Shown here one piece after another: positions 1-8,225 of a stretch of DNA of 64,000 bases. Source of the stretch: Mollicutes bacterium Phil14 (GTDB lineage Bacteria; Bacillota_I; Bacilli_A; ML615J-28; CAG-698). The notes beneath the pieces were generated by a model. It made no database searches. It had not been told where the DNA came from and was given only the letters and a program-made list of their open reading frames with translations. Each line of letters opens with the position of its first letter. The first letter of the stretch is position 1. The position numbers and the translations under genes are program-made. The stretch is taken from positions 57,410 through 121,409 of the forward strand of contig MSHB01000017.1 in NCBI GenBank assembly GCA_001940985.1, given 5' to 3'.

Positions 1-1
1 A

Positions 2-436
2 GAGTTCTTTGATAAAATTCCTAATATTAAAAACAAATTACAAACATTGAAAAATGTTGGACTTGGATATGTGAAACTTGGTCAAAGTGCTACGACTTTG
101 TCTGGTGGAGAAGCACAAAGAGTCAAATTAGCTAGCGAATTATATAGAAAAATAACACCTAATACAATATACTTGTTAGATGAGCCTACAACAGGACTAC
201 ATTCTGATGATGTAAAAAGATTACTTGAAGTTATACAATATATAGTTGATCAAGGGGCAACTGTAATTATAATTGAACATAATCTTGATGTGATAAAAGT
301 TGCCGATTACATTATTGACTTAGGACCAGAAGGTGGAGATGGCGGTGGCGAGGTTGTTGCAACTGGAACACCAGAAGAAGTGGCAGAATGTGAGAAATCA
401 TATACTGGACAATTCTTGAAAAAAGTATTAAATTAA
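2..436 (+). CDS. uvrA: UvrABC system protein A, C-terminal fragment
   Basis: This is the end of UvrA, the damage-recognition ATPase of nucleotide excision repair; the 5' part lies outside the window. The reading frame is open from base 2, so the TTG start in the ORF track (base 47) is only an artefact of the window edge. Visible are the signature of the second ATPase cassette ([13 protein letters not shown]), a Walker B with catalytic Glu ([10 protein letters not shown]), the H-loop (IIIEHN) and the typical UvrA tail ([11 protein letters not shown]), all in the order expected for the last ~145 residues of the family. The next gene follows 15 bases later. uvrA lies near trxB-whiA in Bacillus as well, which supports the assignment. 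No sign of a frameshift. Confidence 0.97.
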   Translation, partial: EFFDKIPNIKNKLQTLKNVGLGYVKLGQSATTLSGGEAQRVKLASELYRKITPNTIYLLDEPTTGLHSDDVKRLLEVIQYIVDQGATVIIIEHNLDVIKVADYIIDLGPEGGDGGGEVVATGTPEEVAECEKSYTGQFLKKVLN

Positions 437-451
437 AAGGATGTTAGACGG

Positions 452-1003
452 ATGTTTGTTAAAAAAGGTTTTTCTGCTTTATGTATATTAGTTTTAATTG
501 TTATATTTTTTGTAATGACTAAAAAATTAATTATTAGATTTGATATTTTCTTAAATGGTGTAGAATACTATTTGACAATCGCTTTTGGAGCTTTTATAGT
601 TTTATTTTACCTGAAAAAATATAGGCTATCAGTTTGCTTTTATATGGTTATGTTGTGTATATTTTTAACATTTCGGGAAAAAGTTGAAAAGTCATACAGT
701 TTTGATTTATATTTAGGAAAATGGTTAAAAGTGATATTTACCAATCAAACTGTATTTATTAATATAATTGGCAATCTTATTTTGTTTACTCCTATAACCA
801 TTGTTATGTTATTAGGTAATAATAATTATGTAAAAACTTTTCTATATGTTTTTTTGTTAATTGTCTTTTTAGAGGTTATTCAATTTGTTACTAAGACAGG
901 TGTATTTGATATAATTGATATATTTTTGAATACTATTGGAATATTGTTAGGATTTCTTTTTTATAGTATACCTTTTCAATTTAAAAAAATATCGAAAAAT
1001 TAG
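452..1003 (+). CDS. VanZ-like family membrane protein
   Basis: A 183-residue integral membrane protein with about five or six hydrophobic segments. The C-terminal half carries the VanZ-like pattern: NIIGNLILFTP near residue 105, then LEVIQFVTKTGVFDIIDI and a final NTIGILLG helix. VanZ of enterococci gives low-level teicoplanin resistance, but most chromosomal VanZ-like proteins have no known role, so no resistance should be inferred. The ATG at 452 has an AAAAGG ribosome binding site 11 bases upstream. It sits between uvrA and a HAD phosphatase in the same direction, probably in one operon. Where Bacillus has hprK and lgt, this genome has this gene. Confidence 0.8.
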   Translation: MFVKKGFSALCILVLIVIFFVMTKKLIIRFDIFLNGVEYYLTIAFGAFIVLFYLKKYRLSVCFYMVMLCIFLTFREKVEKSYSFDLYLGKWLKVIFTNQTVFINIIGNLILFTPITIVMLLGNNNYVKTFLYVFLLIVFLEVIQFVTKTGVFDIIDIFLNTIGILLGFLFYSIPFQFKKISKN

Positions 1004-1011
1004 GAGAGAAT

Positions 1012-1650
1012 ATGATATTATTATTTGATTTAGATGGTACAATTTTAGATACATATGCCTTAATTAGAGAAACTTTTATAGAGTTATTTAAGCGATTTTT
1101 ACCTAGTTATGAGTATACAGAAGATGATTTGAGAAGCTTTTTTGGACCATCTTTATATGATACATTTAAAAGAATTGGCTGCAATGAAGAAAAAAGTAAA
1201 GAACTTTTTATCAAGTATCGTAAGATTAATAAGACTCTTCAAAGTAAATATTTAAAATTGTTTCCTAATACTGAATGCTTTTTAGAAGATTTGAAATCTA
1301 AAGGATATAAAATGGCAATTTTTTCTAACAAAGTTCATGAAGCAATTATGTCAGGATTAATAGAAAAAGGAATAGATAAATACTTTTTGTATGTATTAGG
1401 TGTCGATGAAGTCAACTATCCAAAGCCAAATCCTCAAGGTATAGAAATAGTCAAAAATAGATTTAAAGATGAATGCATATATATAGGAGATACAAAAAGC
1501 GATATGTTAACAGCAAAAAATGCTGGTGTATTAGCAATTGGCACAACACAAGCAGGTTCAAAAAAAGAAGACTTGATTGATGGTGGCGCTGATTATGTGA
1601 TTGAAAAAATTAGCGACTTGCCAAAACTTTTGGAGGTATTAAAGATATGA
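1012..1650 (+). CDS. HAD-superfamily phosphatase (phosphoglycolate phosphatase/PpaX-like)
   Basis: A 212-residue HAD hydrolase, expected to remove phosphate from a small phosphorylated metabolite in the cytoplasm. Motif I is DLDGTILDT at residues 6-14 with the nucleophile and acid/base aspartates, motif II the Ser of FSNK, motif III the Lys of PKPNPQG, and motif IV GDTKSDM. The helical cap between motifs I and II is the short C1 type of the Gph/PpaX group. In Bacillus the pyrophosphatase gene ppaX occupies the comparable place between uvrA and trxB, so PpaX is the best guess, but substrate cannot be read from the sequence. Its stop overlaps the trxB start (ATGA), suggesting translational coupling. 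Confidence 0.85.
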   Translation: MILLFDLDGTILDTYALIRETFIELFKRFLPSYEYTEDDLRSFFGPSLYDTFKRIGCNEEKSKELFIKYRKINKTLQSKYLKLFPNTECFLEDLKSKGYKMAIFSNKVHEAIMSGLIEKGIDKYFLYVLGVDEVNYPKPNPQGIEIVKNRFKDECIYIGDTKSDMLTAKNAGVLAIGTTQAGSKKEDLIDGGADYVIEKISDLPKLLEVLKI

Positions 1651-2552
1651 TATATGATATGTTAATTATTGGAAGTGGCCCTGCTGGAATGACAAGTGCA
1701 ATTTATGGTTTGAGAGCAAATTTAAAGGTAGCTTTATTTGAAAAAAGCGCCCCTGGTGGAGCCATGATTAACACAGCCAAAATTGAAAATTATCCAGGAT
1801 ATAAAAGTATAGATGGTGTTAGTCTATCAATGAATATGTACCAACAAGTTATTGATTTAGGAGTAGATTATTATTCGCGTGAAATAGAAAAAATCGAAAA
1901 AGGTGATGATAAATTTAAAGTTTTTTCTGATGGGGAAATATTTTATTCAAAAACAGTGATTATTGCTACTGGAACTAAGAATAAAAAACTTTCAGTTGAA
2001 AATGAAGAAAAATTTAGTGGACGTGGTATTTCTTGGTGTGCTATTTGTGATGGCAATTTCTTTAAAAATAAGATTGTTGCAGTTGTTGGCGGAGGAAATT
2101 CTGCTTTGGAAGAAGGTATGTATTTATCTGGCTTAGCTAAAAAGGTATATATAATACACAGAAGAGATGAATTTAGAGCTAGTAAAAGAATTGTTGAAGA
2201 AGCAATGGAAAAAGAAAACATTGAATTTGTTTATAACACAATAGTTACTGGATTTTTTGGAAGTGATAAACTAGAAGGACTAATATTAAAAAAATTAACA
2301 AGTGGAAATGAAACAATTCTTAATGTTGATGGCTGTTTTGAATATATTGGTCAAGAACCTAATTCTAATTTTGTAAAGGGACTAAATATAACAAATGAAA
2401 AAGGCTACATAATGGTTGATAATAATTTTGAAACTAAAATAAAAGGCCTATTTGCGTCTGGTGATATTATTAATAAGGAGTTTCGACAAATTGCAACAGC
2501 AGTTAATGATGGAGCAATTGCAGCACTAAGTGCTAGTCGATATTGTAAATAA
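1647..2552 (+). CDS. trxB: thioredoxin-disulfide reductase
   Basis: TrxB passes electrons from NADPH through FAD to thioredoxin. The 301-residue protein has the FAD-binding GSGPAGM at the N-terminus, the redox-active pair in WCAICDG (Cys131 and Cys134), the NADPH-binding VVGGGNSALEEG directly after it, and the C-terminal GLFASGDI motif closing the FAD domain. Length and motif order are normal for low-molecular-weight TrxB. A TrxB-like ferredoxin-NADP reductase would lack the CxxC, so this is a genuine disulfide reductase. The start overlaps the preceding HAD gene by four bases, and whiA follows two bases after the stop. Confidence 0.96.
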   Translation: MIYDMLIIGSGPAGMTSAIYGLRANLKVALFEKSAPGGAMINTAKIENYPGYKSIDGVSLSMNMYQQVIDLGVDYYSREIEKIEKGDDKFKVFSDGEIFYSKTVIIATGTKNKKLSVENEEKFSGRGISWCAICDGNFFKNKIVAVVGGGNSALEEGMYLSGLAKKVYIIHRRDEFRASKRIVEEAMEKENIEFVYNTIVTGFFGSDKLEGLILKKLTSGNETILNVDGCFEYIGQEPNSNFVKGLNITNEKGYIMVDNNFETKIKGLFASGDIINKEFRQIATAVNDGAIAALSASRYCK

Positions 2553-2554
2553 TT

Positions 2555-3496
2555 ATGTCTTTTTCTAGTGATGTAAAAAAAGAACTATCAAATATTGATG
2601 TTGATATTTGTTGTATGAAAGCAGAATTATATACAATAATTAAATTTCGTTCTACAATTTTGATTTCAAGAGGTAATCTCGAAGTAGAAATTGTTACAAC
2701 ATTAAATTCAACTGCTAGAAGGATAGTGAATTTATTTAAAAAGATTTATAATGTCAATTTGGAAATACTTGCTTTTTATAAAGAGAAACTTGATTATAAA
2801 GTAAGATATAATTTGAAGTTGCAAGAAAATGGAACATATATTTTAAAAGACCTTGGAATAATCGATGAAAATTATAGAATAATAGAAGATATAAATTATA
2901 GTCTTTTTGAAAAAGAATGTTGCAAAATCAGTGCTATTAGAGGAGCTTTCTTAATTCAAGGATCTATTAATGATCCTGCTAAAAATGAGTATCATTTGGA
3001 AATAGTAGGGGCAAATTTGAGCGATGCTACATTTTTAAAAAATATTTTAGAAGAAGTAAACATCTTTTCAAAAATCATTGAAAGAAAAAAAGGCTACGTA
3101 CTATATATTAAAAAAGCTGAACAGATAGCTGATTTCCTTCGCTTTACTGGTGCAGTAAATAGTTTATTTTATTTCGAAGACAAAAGAATAAAAAGAGATT
3201 ATAATAACTATGCTAATAGAATGATAAATTGTGATATAGCTAATGAAGAAAAAGCTTTGCGAACTGCCGCAAAACAATTAGAAGATATCGCTTATTTGGA
3301 CAAAAATTATGGTCTGATTAATCTTAAAGAAAGATTAATAGATGCAATTGTTTTAAGAAATACTTATCCAGATGACTCTTTGTCTCAATTGAGTGAAAAA
3401 TCTGAAGAATTATTAGGTAGATATATAAGTAAATCAGGTTTAAGTCATTGTTATAGAGATATTAGTCAAATGGTTAATGAACTAAAAAAAAAGTAG
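2555..3496 (+). CDS. whiA: DNA-binding protein WhiA
   Basis: WhiA combines a degenerate LAGLIDADG homing-endonuclease-like N-terminal domain with a C-terminal helix-turn-helix and is linked to cell division and chromosome segregation in Gram-positives. The 313-residue protein starts MSFSSDVKKELSNI, a family hallmark, carries AIRGAFLIQGSIND in the middle, and ends with the HTH region (RNTYPDDSLSQLSE ... GLSHCYRDISQMVNEL). It begins two bases after trxB. In Bacillus rapZ and yvcK usually stand between trxB and whiA; neither is present here. A strong terminator overlaps the stop codon. Confidence 0.95.
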   Translation: MSFSSDVKKELSNIDVDICCMKAELYTIIKFRSTILISRGNLEVEIVTTLNSTARRIVNLFKKIYNVNLEILAFYKEKLDYKVRYNLKLQENGTYILKDLGIIDENYRIIEDINYSLFEKECCKISAIRGAFLIQGSINDPAKNEYHLEIVGANLSDATFLKNILEEVNIFSKIIERKKGYVLYIKKAEQIADFLRFTGAVNSLFYFEDKRIKRDYNNYANRMINCDIANEEKALRTAAKQLEDIAYLDKNYGLINLKERLIDAIVLRNTYPDDSLSQLSEKSEELLGRYISKSGLSHCYRDISQMVNELKKK

Positions 3497-3536
3497 AGAG
3501 CAAGATTCTTAATAGAAAATGTCTCTACTTTTATTA
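3487..3536 (+). terminator. intrinsic terminator after whiA
   Basis: An 11-bp stem pairs AAAAGTAGAGA (3489-3499, including the whiA stop) with TCTCTACTTTT (3522-3532) and runs into a T-rich tail. It closes the uvrA-whiA operon. Confidence 0.8.
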
Positions 3537-3545
3537 TATTTGTTA

Positions 3546-3752
3546 CTAGTGTACATCATGATCAGTAGTAAATAAAGAAGATATTGAAATTAAACCTGCT
3601 ATACCTACTAATGAATAAATAATTCTTGTAACTACTGTGCTTAAATTGTCAAAGATAAATGCAACTAAATCGAATTTGAAAATACCAACCAAACCCCAAT
3701 TAAGTGCACCGATAATAACTAGAACTAAAGCAATTTTTTGCAAAATATTCAT
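3546..3752 (-). CDS. DUF378 family small membrane protein
   Basis: A 68-residue protein with two hydrophobic segments and the DUF378 hallmark IGALNWGLVGIFKFDLVA; the function of this widespread family (YuzA in Bacillus) is unknown. The ORF track begins 18 residues upstream at 3806, but an AGGAGG site at 3760-3765 lies eight bases before the ATG at 3752, so the shorter form (MNILQKIALV) is the real protein and matches the family's usual ~70 residues. It is one of few minus-strand genes in the window and is convergent with whiA. Confidence 0.85.
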   Translation of the reverse strand: MNILQKIALVLVIIGALNWGLVGIFKFDLVAFIFDNLSTVVTRIIYSLVGIAGLISISSLFTTDHDVH

Positions 3753-3878
3753 AAATTTACCTCCTAATTTATAATTATTATTCCCCAAAAAAATACTAAT
3801 ATTCATTTTTCAAAAATAAGCATAAAATTTCATTATTAATCATAGGATTAAATGAAAAATAGGGGTGTAAATAATATA

Positions 3879-4886
3879 ATGAAAAAAAGTTTAATGTTTA
3901 TTTTAGTAATGGTTTTATGTTTTTTATTTGTAGGTTGCAAATTTAAAAAAGAAAAGGAAACACAAAAAGAGTTTATGCAAATGGTTACTAATGCTAGTTC
4001 ATATTGTGTGGAAGGCATAATGGAATCATATTATCAAGATGGTAGAAAGCAAAATGAGTTTACTGTAAAGTATAAGAGCCCTGATTTTATTAAGGTTACA
4101 ATAAAAGATGCTGAACAAAATGATAAACAAATTATTTTGAAAAATTCAGAAGGAGTTTATGTGTTAATACCATCTGTTAATAAGAATTTCAAAATAAAGA
4201 GCACTTGGCCAACAAATTCAAGTTATCCATATTTATTACAAAGTATTTCTAAAGATTTAGCTAATGAAAAAGAACCAATAATTACTGAGCAAGATGATAC
4301 TTATACTGTGGAAACTAAAACATCTCTTCATAATGATGCTTTAGCTGTTAAGCAAAAGATAATTTTTGATAAAAAAACAGCTTTACCTAAAGAAGTGCTA
4401 GTTTATGATGAAAATTCTGATTTATATATTAGAGTGGTATTTACAAAAGTTGATTTTGAAGCAAAGGTTAGTGATGATGAGTTTTCAGTAGAAAAAAGTA
4501 TGGAAACTATAAGACTTGAATATGGTGAAAAAGGAATAGAATATGATAGAGTAGTAAGCTATCCAATAATTTTTCCAAAAGGATCTAATTTGATTGGTGA
4601 GGATACAATAAAAAGCACAGATGGTAATGACGTAAGAACAATAATGAAATTTTCTGGAGATGTTGGATTCACAATTATTCAAGAATTTATTCGTGATAGA
4701 GATGTTACTGTTTTCCAACAAGAAACTGGGGAAATAACTACAGTTTTAGGAAATGTTGCAATTATTAAATCTAATGGTGTACAAATGTTCTACCAAGGAG
4801 TTGAGTACACGATTGGTTCAAATGACTTAGCTGTAATGCAAATGTTAGATATATTAGCTGGTTATATGACAAATCCATCAAAATAA
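3879..4886 (+). CDS. lipoprotein, LolA-fold-like
   Basis: A 335-residue secreted lipoprotein. The N-terminus MKKSLMFILVMVLCFLFVGC is a type II signal peptide with lipobox FVGC, so the mature protein is anchored outside the membrane. The sequence after it (a short helix, then repeated strands such as SPDFIKVTIKDAEQ and GVYVLIPSVNKNFKI) resembles the LolA/YdcC-like fold of Gram-positive lipoproteins, in which a curved sheet covers a hydrophobic groove; this family placement is moderate. The ATG at 3879 is preferred over 3852 because AGGGGTG precedes it at the right distance and because it begins the signal peptide. Monocistronic, ending in a terminator. Confidence 0.65.
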   Translation: MKKSLMFILVMVLCFLFVGCKFKKEKETQKEFMQMVTNASSYCVEGIMESYYQDGRKQNEFTVKYKSPDFIKVTIKDAEQNDKQIILKNSEGVYVLIPSVNKNFKIKSTWPTNSSYPYLLQSISKDLANEKEPIITEQDDTYTVETKTSLHNDALAVKQKIIFDKKTALPKEVLVYDENSDLYIRVVFTKVDFEAKVSDDEFSVEKSMETIRLEYGEKGIEYDRVVSYPIIFPKGSNLIGEDTIKSTDGNDVRTIMKFSGDVGFTIIQEFIRDRDVTVFQQETGEITTVLGNVAIIKSNGVQMFYQGVEYTIGSNDLAVMQMLDILAGYMTNPSK

Positions 4887-4899
4887 TTAAAATAAAAAC

Positions 4900-4929
4900 T
4901 AAAAGTTCTTGATAAAAGAACTTTTTTTT
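4900..4929 (+). terminator. intrinsic terminator after the LolA-like lipoprotein
   Basis: Stem AAAGTTCTT (4902-4910) / AAGAACTTT (4916-4924) followed by a run of T. A -10 TATAAT for the next gene starts at 4932, right after the T-run. Confidence 0.8.
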
Positions 4930-4967
4930 AGTATAATATATAAGTACAGAAATTTAGGAGTGTAATT

Positions 4968-5507
4968 ATGAATAAAAAATATGGACAACAACAAAAAACT
5001 AGTTATAAATCAATTATCTTTTGGGGATTGATTGCTTTAATAACACTTATATTTATAATTGTTATAATTGTTAGATTTGCTCAATCAAGAACAGTTAATA
5101 GTTATGATTCATTGAAACAACTTCAAGGAGAAGAAATATTAGAACAAAGTGATAAGTATTTAGTATTTGTTTATAATTCTACTACAGAAAAATCAAGTGA
5201 AATTGATAACTTTGATAAAGTTGTTTTCAACTACATTTCTTTTGCTAAGAGAAATAAATCTAATGAGTCAGTTTTCAAAATTTTTGGTTTTGATATCGTA
5301 AATCCTGATAATAAAAAAGTTGTTATAAGTTCAGATAGTGGTAAAACTGCTAATATTTCTAATGTTGAAGATTTTAGTGAGTTATTAATTAAGTCTGGCG
5401 ATATTCCAATGTTACTTATAATTAGTGGTAACAAAATAATTGATTATAAAGATTCTGATAATGCAATTAGTGAATATTTACAAAATATTATTGATGAAAA
5501 TAAGTAA
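4968..5507 (+). CDS. membrane-anchored protein, possibly thioredoxin-like without CxxC
   Basis: A 179-residue protein with one N-terminal membrane helix (about residues 16-38) and an outward-facing domain if the positive-inside rule holds. The domain has the spacing of a degenerate thioredoxin fold: a strand YLVFVYNS, a helix, a strand VFKIFGFDIV, then IPMLLIISGNKIIDY with the proline before a strand as in the thioredoxin cis-Pro loop. There is no cysteine at all after the membrane helix, so it cannot be a disulfide oxidoreductase. I do not recognise a named family; the thioredoxin-like reading is inference. The ribosome binding site is AGGAGTG before ATG 4968. It precedes a tRNA operon. Confidence 0.6.
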   Translation: MNKKYGQQQKTSYKSIIFWGLIALITLIFIIVIIVRFAQSRTVNSYDSLKQLQGEEILEQSDKYLVFVYNSTTEKSSEIDNFDKVVFNYISFAKRNKSNESVFKIFGFDIVNPDNKKVVISSDSGKTANISNVEDFSELLIKSGDIPMLLIISGNKIIDYKDSDNAISEYLQNIIDENK

Positions 5508-5532
5508 AGATTAAAGGTAAAATAAAAAAAAC

Positions 5533-5561
5533 TTGACAAACCATAAAAAATTTAGTATTAT
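5533..5561 (+). promoter_or_regulatory. sigma-A-type promoter of the tRNA-Ser/Glu operon
   Basis: TTGACA (5533-5538), 17-bp spacer, TATTAT (5556-5561), placed 15 bases before the tRNA-Ser. Confidence 0.8.
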
Positions 5562-5576
5562 GGTATGGCAAGGTAT

Positions 5577-5667
5577 GGAGTAGTACTCAAGTGGCTGAAG
5601 AGGTGCCCCTGCTAAGGGTATAGATCGGGAAACTGGTGCGAGGGTTCAAATCCCTCCTACTCCGCCA
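5577..5667 (+). tRNA. tRNA-Ser (GCU)
   Basis: A class II tRNA of 91 nt with a long variable arm. The acceptor stem GGAGTAG pairs with CTACTCC, the anticodon loop CTGCTAA gives anticodon GCU, the T-arm is GAGGGTTCAAATCCCTC, and CCA is encoded. Confidence 0.97.
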
Positions 5668-5674
5668 TTATTAA

Positions 5675-5751
5675 GGCCTTTTGGAGAAGCGGTTTAACTC
5701 ATATGCCTTTCACGCATACACTCACGGGTTCGAATCCCGTAAAGGTCACCA
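5675..5751 (+). tRNA. tRNA-Glu (UUC)
   Basis: A 77-nt tRNA. The acceptor stem GGCCTTT pairs with AAAGGTC, the anticodon loop CTTTCAC gives UUC, the T-arm is CGGGTTCGAATCCCG, and CCA is encoded. It is co-transcribed with tRNA-Ser, seven bases upstream. Confidence 0.97.
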
Positions 5752-5799
5752 TTTGAATGTATCTGTAAGATATATATATGATTTCGTTTTTGAAGTTAA

Positions 5800-5831
5800 A
5801 AAAATATGCATCTTTTTAGGTGTATTTTTTA
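5800..5831 (+). terminator. probable terminator of the tRNA-Ser/Glu operon
   Basis: Stem ATGCATC (5806-5812) / GGTGTAT (5819-5825) with two G-T wobbles, flanked by A-run and T-run. The rest of the gap up to 5955 shows only a TATAAT at 5925-5930 that may serve the next gene. Confidence 0.6.
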
Positions 5832-5991
5832 TTACTTGTTAAATACTTTTATAAAAAATTCAGACAACTTAAATTAACACATTTACAGTAAAAAAATCAT
5901 TTAGTTAATGTGTATGATTAGTTATATAATAAGATATGAGAAAGAGGGAATTAAAATGTTTGATAAATAATTAATTGAAAGAATATGTAAT

Positions 5992-6624
5992 TTGACGTGT
6001 AGTGATGAAGATGTTTTTAAGGATAATACTTTAATAAAATATGATGTAGATTATCCATTTAAAAAATACTATAATGCTAATACAATTATAAACGCAATTA
6101 AAAAATATGCTTCACACGAATGGAGCGATAAAAAATTGGCTCATTGGGCGTGTATCTATTTTTGGATTTTGGCGGGTGGAAATGACCAAAATTTGAAAGA
6201 GGACTTGAATAGTTTTGAAGAATTTTATGCTCAACGCATAATAGAATCTTTAGATTCATTGTCTTTTTTTGAGTCTACAGATTTAGAGAAAAGTGAGATT
6301 CAAGAGTGGTTAGAATATAATATAGAATACTATACTGATTTAAATCATATATGGGAAACTAGAGAGAAATGGCAAATATATTATTATTTAACTAACGAAT
6401 TTGTTTGCTTTGATGATGAGGATGATTGTAAAAGCACTTATACTATTTTAGTAAATAATGAAACTAAAGAATTTGCGATATTATATGCAGATTGTTTTTG
6501 TGATTTTCTAGAAGAAAAAACATTTACTTGTTTAGAAAAGAATAAAATTTATGATTTAGTTGAAGAACTTAAGAGAAAAGAATATCAAGAATTGAGTTGT
6601 TCAACTGAACTTTCTGATGACTAA
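5992..6624 (+). CDS. uncharacterised protein; 5' end interrupted by an in-frame stop
   Basis: I do not recognise this 210-residue acidic, aromatic-rich protein; it has no signal peptide or membrane helix. The only start in the open part is a TTG at 5992 with no ribosome binding site. In the same frame, an ATG at 5956 has a good GAGGG site and would give MFDK-stop-LIERICNLTCSDED, interrupted by TAA at 5968-5970. The natural start is therefore probably 5956 and the gene is a recent nonsense allele, a sequencing error, or a leader peptide with restart. Codon use and composition look like a normal gene downstream. The next gene (2H phosphoesterase-like) follows after 40 bases. Confidence 0.6.
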   Translation: MTCSDEDVFKDNTLIKYDVDYPFKKYYNANTIINAIKKYASHEWSDKKLAHWACIYFWILAGGNDQNLKEDLNSFEEFYAQRIIESLDSLSFFESTDLEKSEIQEWLEYNIEYYTDLNHIWETREKWQIYYYLTNEFVCFDDEDDCKSTYTILVNNETKEFAILYADCFCDFLEEKTFTCLEKNKIYDLVEELKRKEYQELSCSTELSDD

Positions 6625-6664
6625 ATATTTGATTTTTATGTATTGACGAGATAGAGGTGAAAAT

Positions 6665-7204
6665 ATGTATATTTGGGGAGCGATTGATGTTGAAAGCCAA
6701 TTAAAAGAACAAAAGGAAAAAGTAATGCTAATTGAAAATGATATTTCTTTCTTACAATCTAATATTTGTTCGTTGCCTTTACATATTTCACTAAAAATAT
6801 CATCAGAAGTGCCAAAAAAATATGAAGATTATGTTAGAAAAGAAATTCTTGAACTATTTCAGTTGACTAAACCATTTTATGTTGAAATTGATAAAATTGA
6901 ACTTAATAAATCAATTGTTTGGATTAAAATGAAAGAAAATGGAGAGTTAAAGAAACTACATAATGATTTATGTTTTATTTTTACTAAATATAAAGTTGCA
7001 TTACATGAGTATGATAGTTACTTTATATATCATTCAACACTATTTTTAGATAGTGATGAGGATAAGATAAAAGAAGCGTTTGAAAGGATTAAATCAATAG
7101 AACTTCCAACTAAATTAGTTGCTAATAAATTTATTATTGGCTCATCACATAATGGAGAAGTTGGCACATATAAAGTTGATTCAATAGTTGAACATCCTTT
7201 TTAA
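6665..7204 (+). CDS. 2H phosphoesterase (2'-5' RNA ligase-like) family protein
   Basis: A 179-residue protein with the two H-x-S/T motifs that define the 2H phosphoesterase superfamily: HIS in LPLHISLKIS near residue 40 and HST in IYHSTLFLDS near residue 121. Members hydrolyse or make 2',5'- or cyclic phosphodiester bonds in RNA or nucleotides; the precise substrate is not visible. The spacing of about 80 residues between the motifs is normal. The ATG at 6665 is preceded by AGAGGTG. An N-terminal helix rich in Lys and Glu (residues 12-30) precedes the first motif. It may be co-transcribed with the interrupted gene upstream. Confidence 0.75.
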   Translation: MYIWGAIDVESQLKEQKEKVMLIENDISFLQSNICSLPLHISLKISSEVPKKYEDYVRKEILELFQLTKPFYVEIDKIELNKSIVWIKMKENGELKKLHNDLCFIFTKYKVALHEYDSYFIYHSTLFLDSDEDKIKEAFERIKSIELPTKLVANKFIIGSSHNGEVGTYKVDSIVEHPF

Positions 7205-7368
7205 ATAGTAATATATATAGAATTTATGAAATTTGGAATTGTTGACTTTTTTAGTCAATTATTATAAAATATTTATATCTATTGTAAATTACAAATGGGG
7301 CATTTTTAGATTATTTATAGTAGAGGATAATAATTAGATAAAATACTAAAAAGCAAAAAGGAGGAAAT

Positions 7369-8031
7369 ATGGAATTAAGAGAGGCTATGATTTATCGTCA
7401 TACAGTTAGAAAGTATAAAAGGAAAAAATTAGAAGCAGATATTGTTGAAAAAATCAATGATAGAATAGATCTTAATAATCTTATTTATAACCTTAATATG
7501 AAGCTTATGACTCAAAAAAAGGATGCTGTTAAAGGATTATTTAAAACTTTTTGTACTAAAAATGTTAAGAATTATATTATTCTTTCTTGCGATGATTCTA
7601 AAGATTTATTAGAAAAAATAGGTTATTGCAGTGCTGATATTATGTTGTATGCACAAACTCTAGGATTAAATACTTGGTTTATTGGAGAAACTTATAATAA
7701 AAAAATAGAAACATATGCAGATGGTAAAAAAGTTTTTGGTGTAATAGTACTTGGTTATGGAAAAACAAAAGGAAAAAAACACAAATCTAAAAAAGTAGAA
7801 GAAGTATCTTTTTATGATGGAATAACGCCAGGATGGTTTGCTGAAGGTGTTAAAGCAAGCTTGCTTGCTCCAACAGCTTTAAATAAACAAGCATTTTTTA
7901 TAACTGGAAAAGGAACTGATGTAACTGCTATTTGCAACAACGGAAAATACACTAATATTGATTTAGGAATAATTAAGTATTATTTTGAATTGGGTGCTGG
8001 TAAAGATAATTTTTCTTGGCGTGCGGTGTGA
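7369..8031 (+). CDS. nitroreductase family protein (TM1586-type)
   Basis: A 220-residue flavin-dependent nitroreductase-fold protein. It starts ELREAMIYRHTVRKYK, the phosphate/FMN-binding pattern of the superfamily, and contains the internally duplicated form of the fold (ILSCDDSKDLLEKIGYCSADIMLYAQTLG, then KASLLAPTALNKQAFFI), typical of the TM1586-like subgroup. These proteins reduce small molecules with NAD(P)H and FMN; the physiological substrate is unknown. A strong AAGGAGG precedes ATG 7369. An inverted repeat TTGACT-N5-AGTCAA (7242-7258) lies in the upstream promoter area. Downstream, a 13-codon open frame (8037-8078) and then a terminator follow. Confidence 0.8.
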   Translation: MELREAMIYRHTVRKYKRKKLEADIVEKINDRIDLNNLIYNLNMKLMTQKKDAVKGLFKTFCTKNVKNYIILSCDDSKDLLEKIGYCSADIMLYAQTLGLNTWFIGETYNKKIETYADGKKVFGVIVLGYGKTKGKKHKSKKVEEVSFYDGITPGWFAEGVKASLLAPTALNKQAFFITGKGTDVTAICNNGKYTNIDLGIIKYYFELGAGKDNFSWRAV

Positions 8032-8099
8032 TTATAATGGCAGATATTATTGAAAATAAATGGAGTACTTGCTATTGAAATAAAAAAATATTAAAATGT

Positions 8100-8135
8100 C
8101 GAGGTTCAACTATGCAGTTGTTGCCTCGTTTTTTA
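8100..8135 (+). terminator. intrinsic terminator after the nitroreductase gene
   Basis: A two-part stem: CGAGG pairs with CCTCG outside and CAACT with AGTTG inside, followed by six T. Confidence 0.85.
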
Positions 8136-8225
8136 TTTAATTCTTTAGTACATAATAGCAACAATTAGTTGCTTGTAATTATAATTTTATGGTAGTAAAA
8201 TATTGCTATGAAAAAGGTGAGTTAT

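Noticed and set aside
452-1003. Glycopeptide resistance gene vanZ
   Set aside because: Only the broad VanZ-like fold is visible; there is no vanHAX context and no basis to predict resistance.
7242-7258. Inverted repeat TTGACT-N5-AGTCAA upstream of the nitroreductase
   Set aside because: It could be an operator, but in DNA of this base composition a 6-bp-arm repeat is weak evidence, and it has no T-run to be a terminator.
8037-8078. 13-codon open frame MADIIENKWSTCY after the nitroreductase
   Set aside because: No RBS and no more than chance length; at most a trace of a lost gene.
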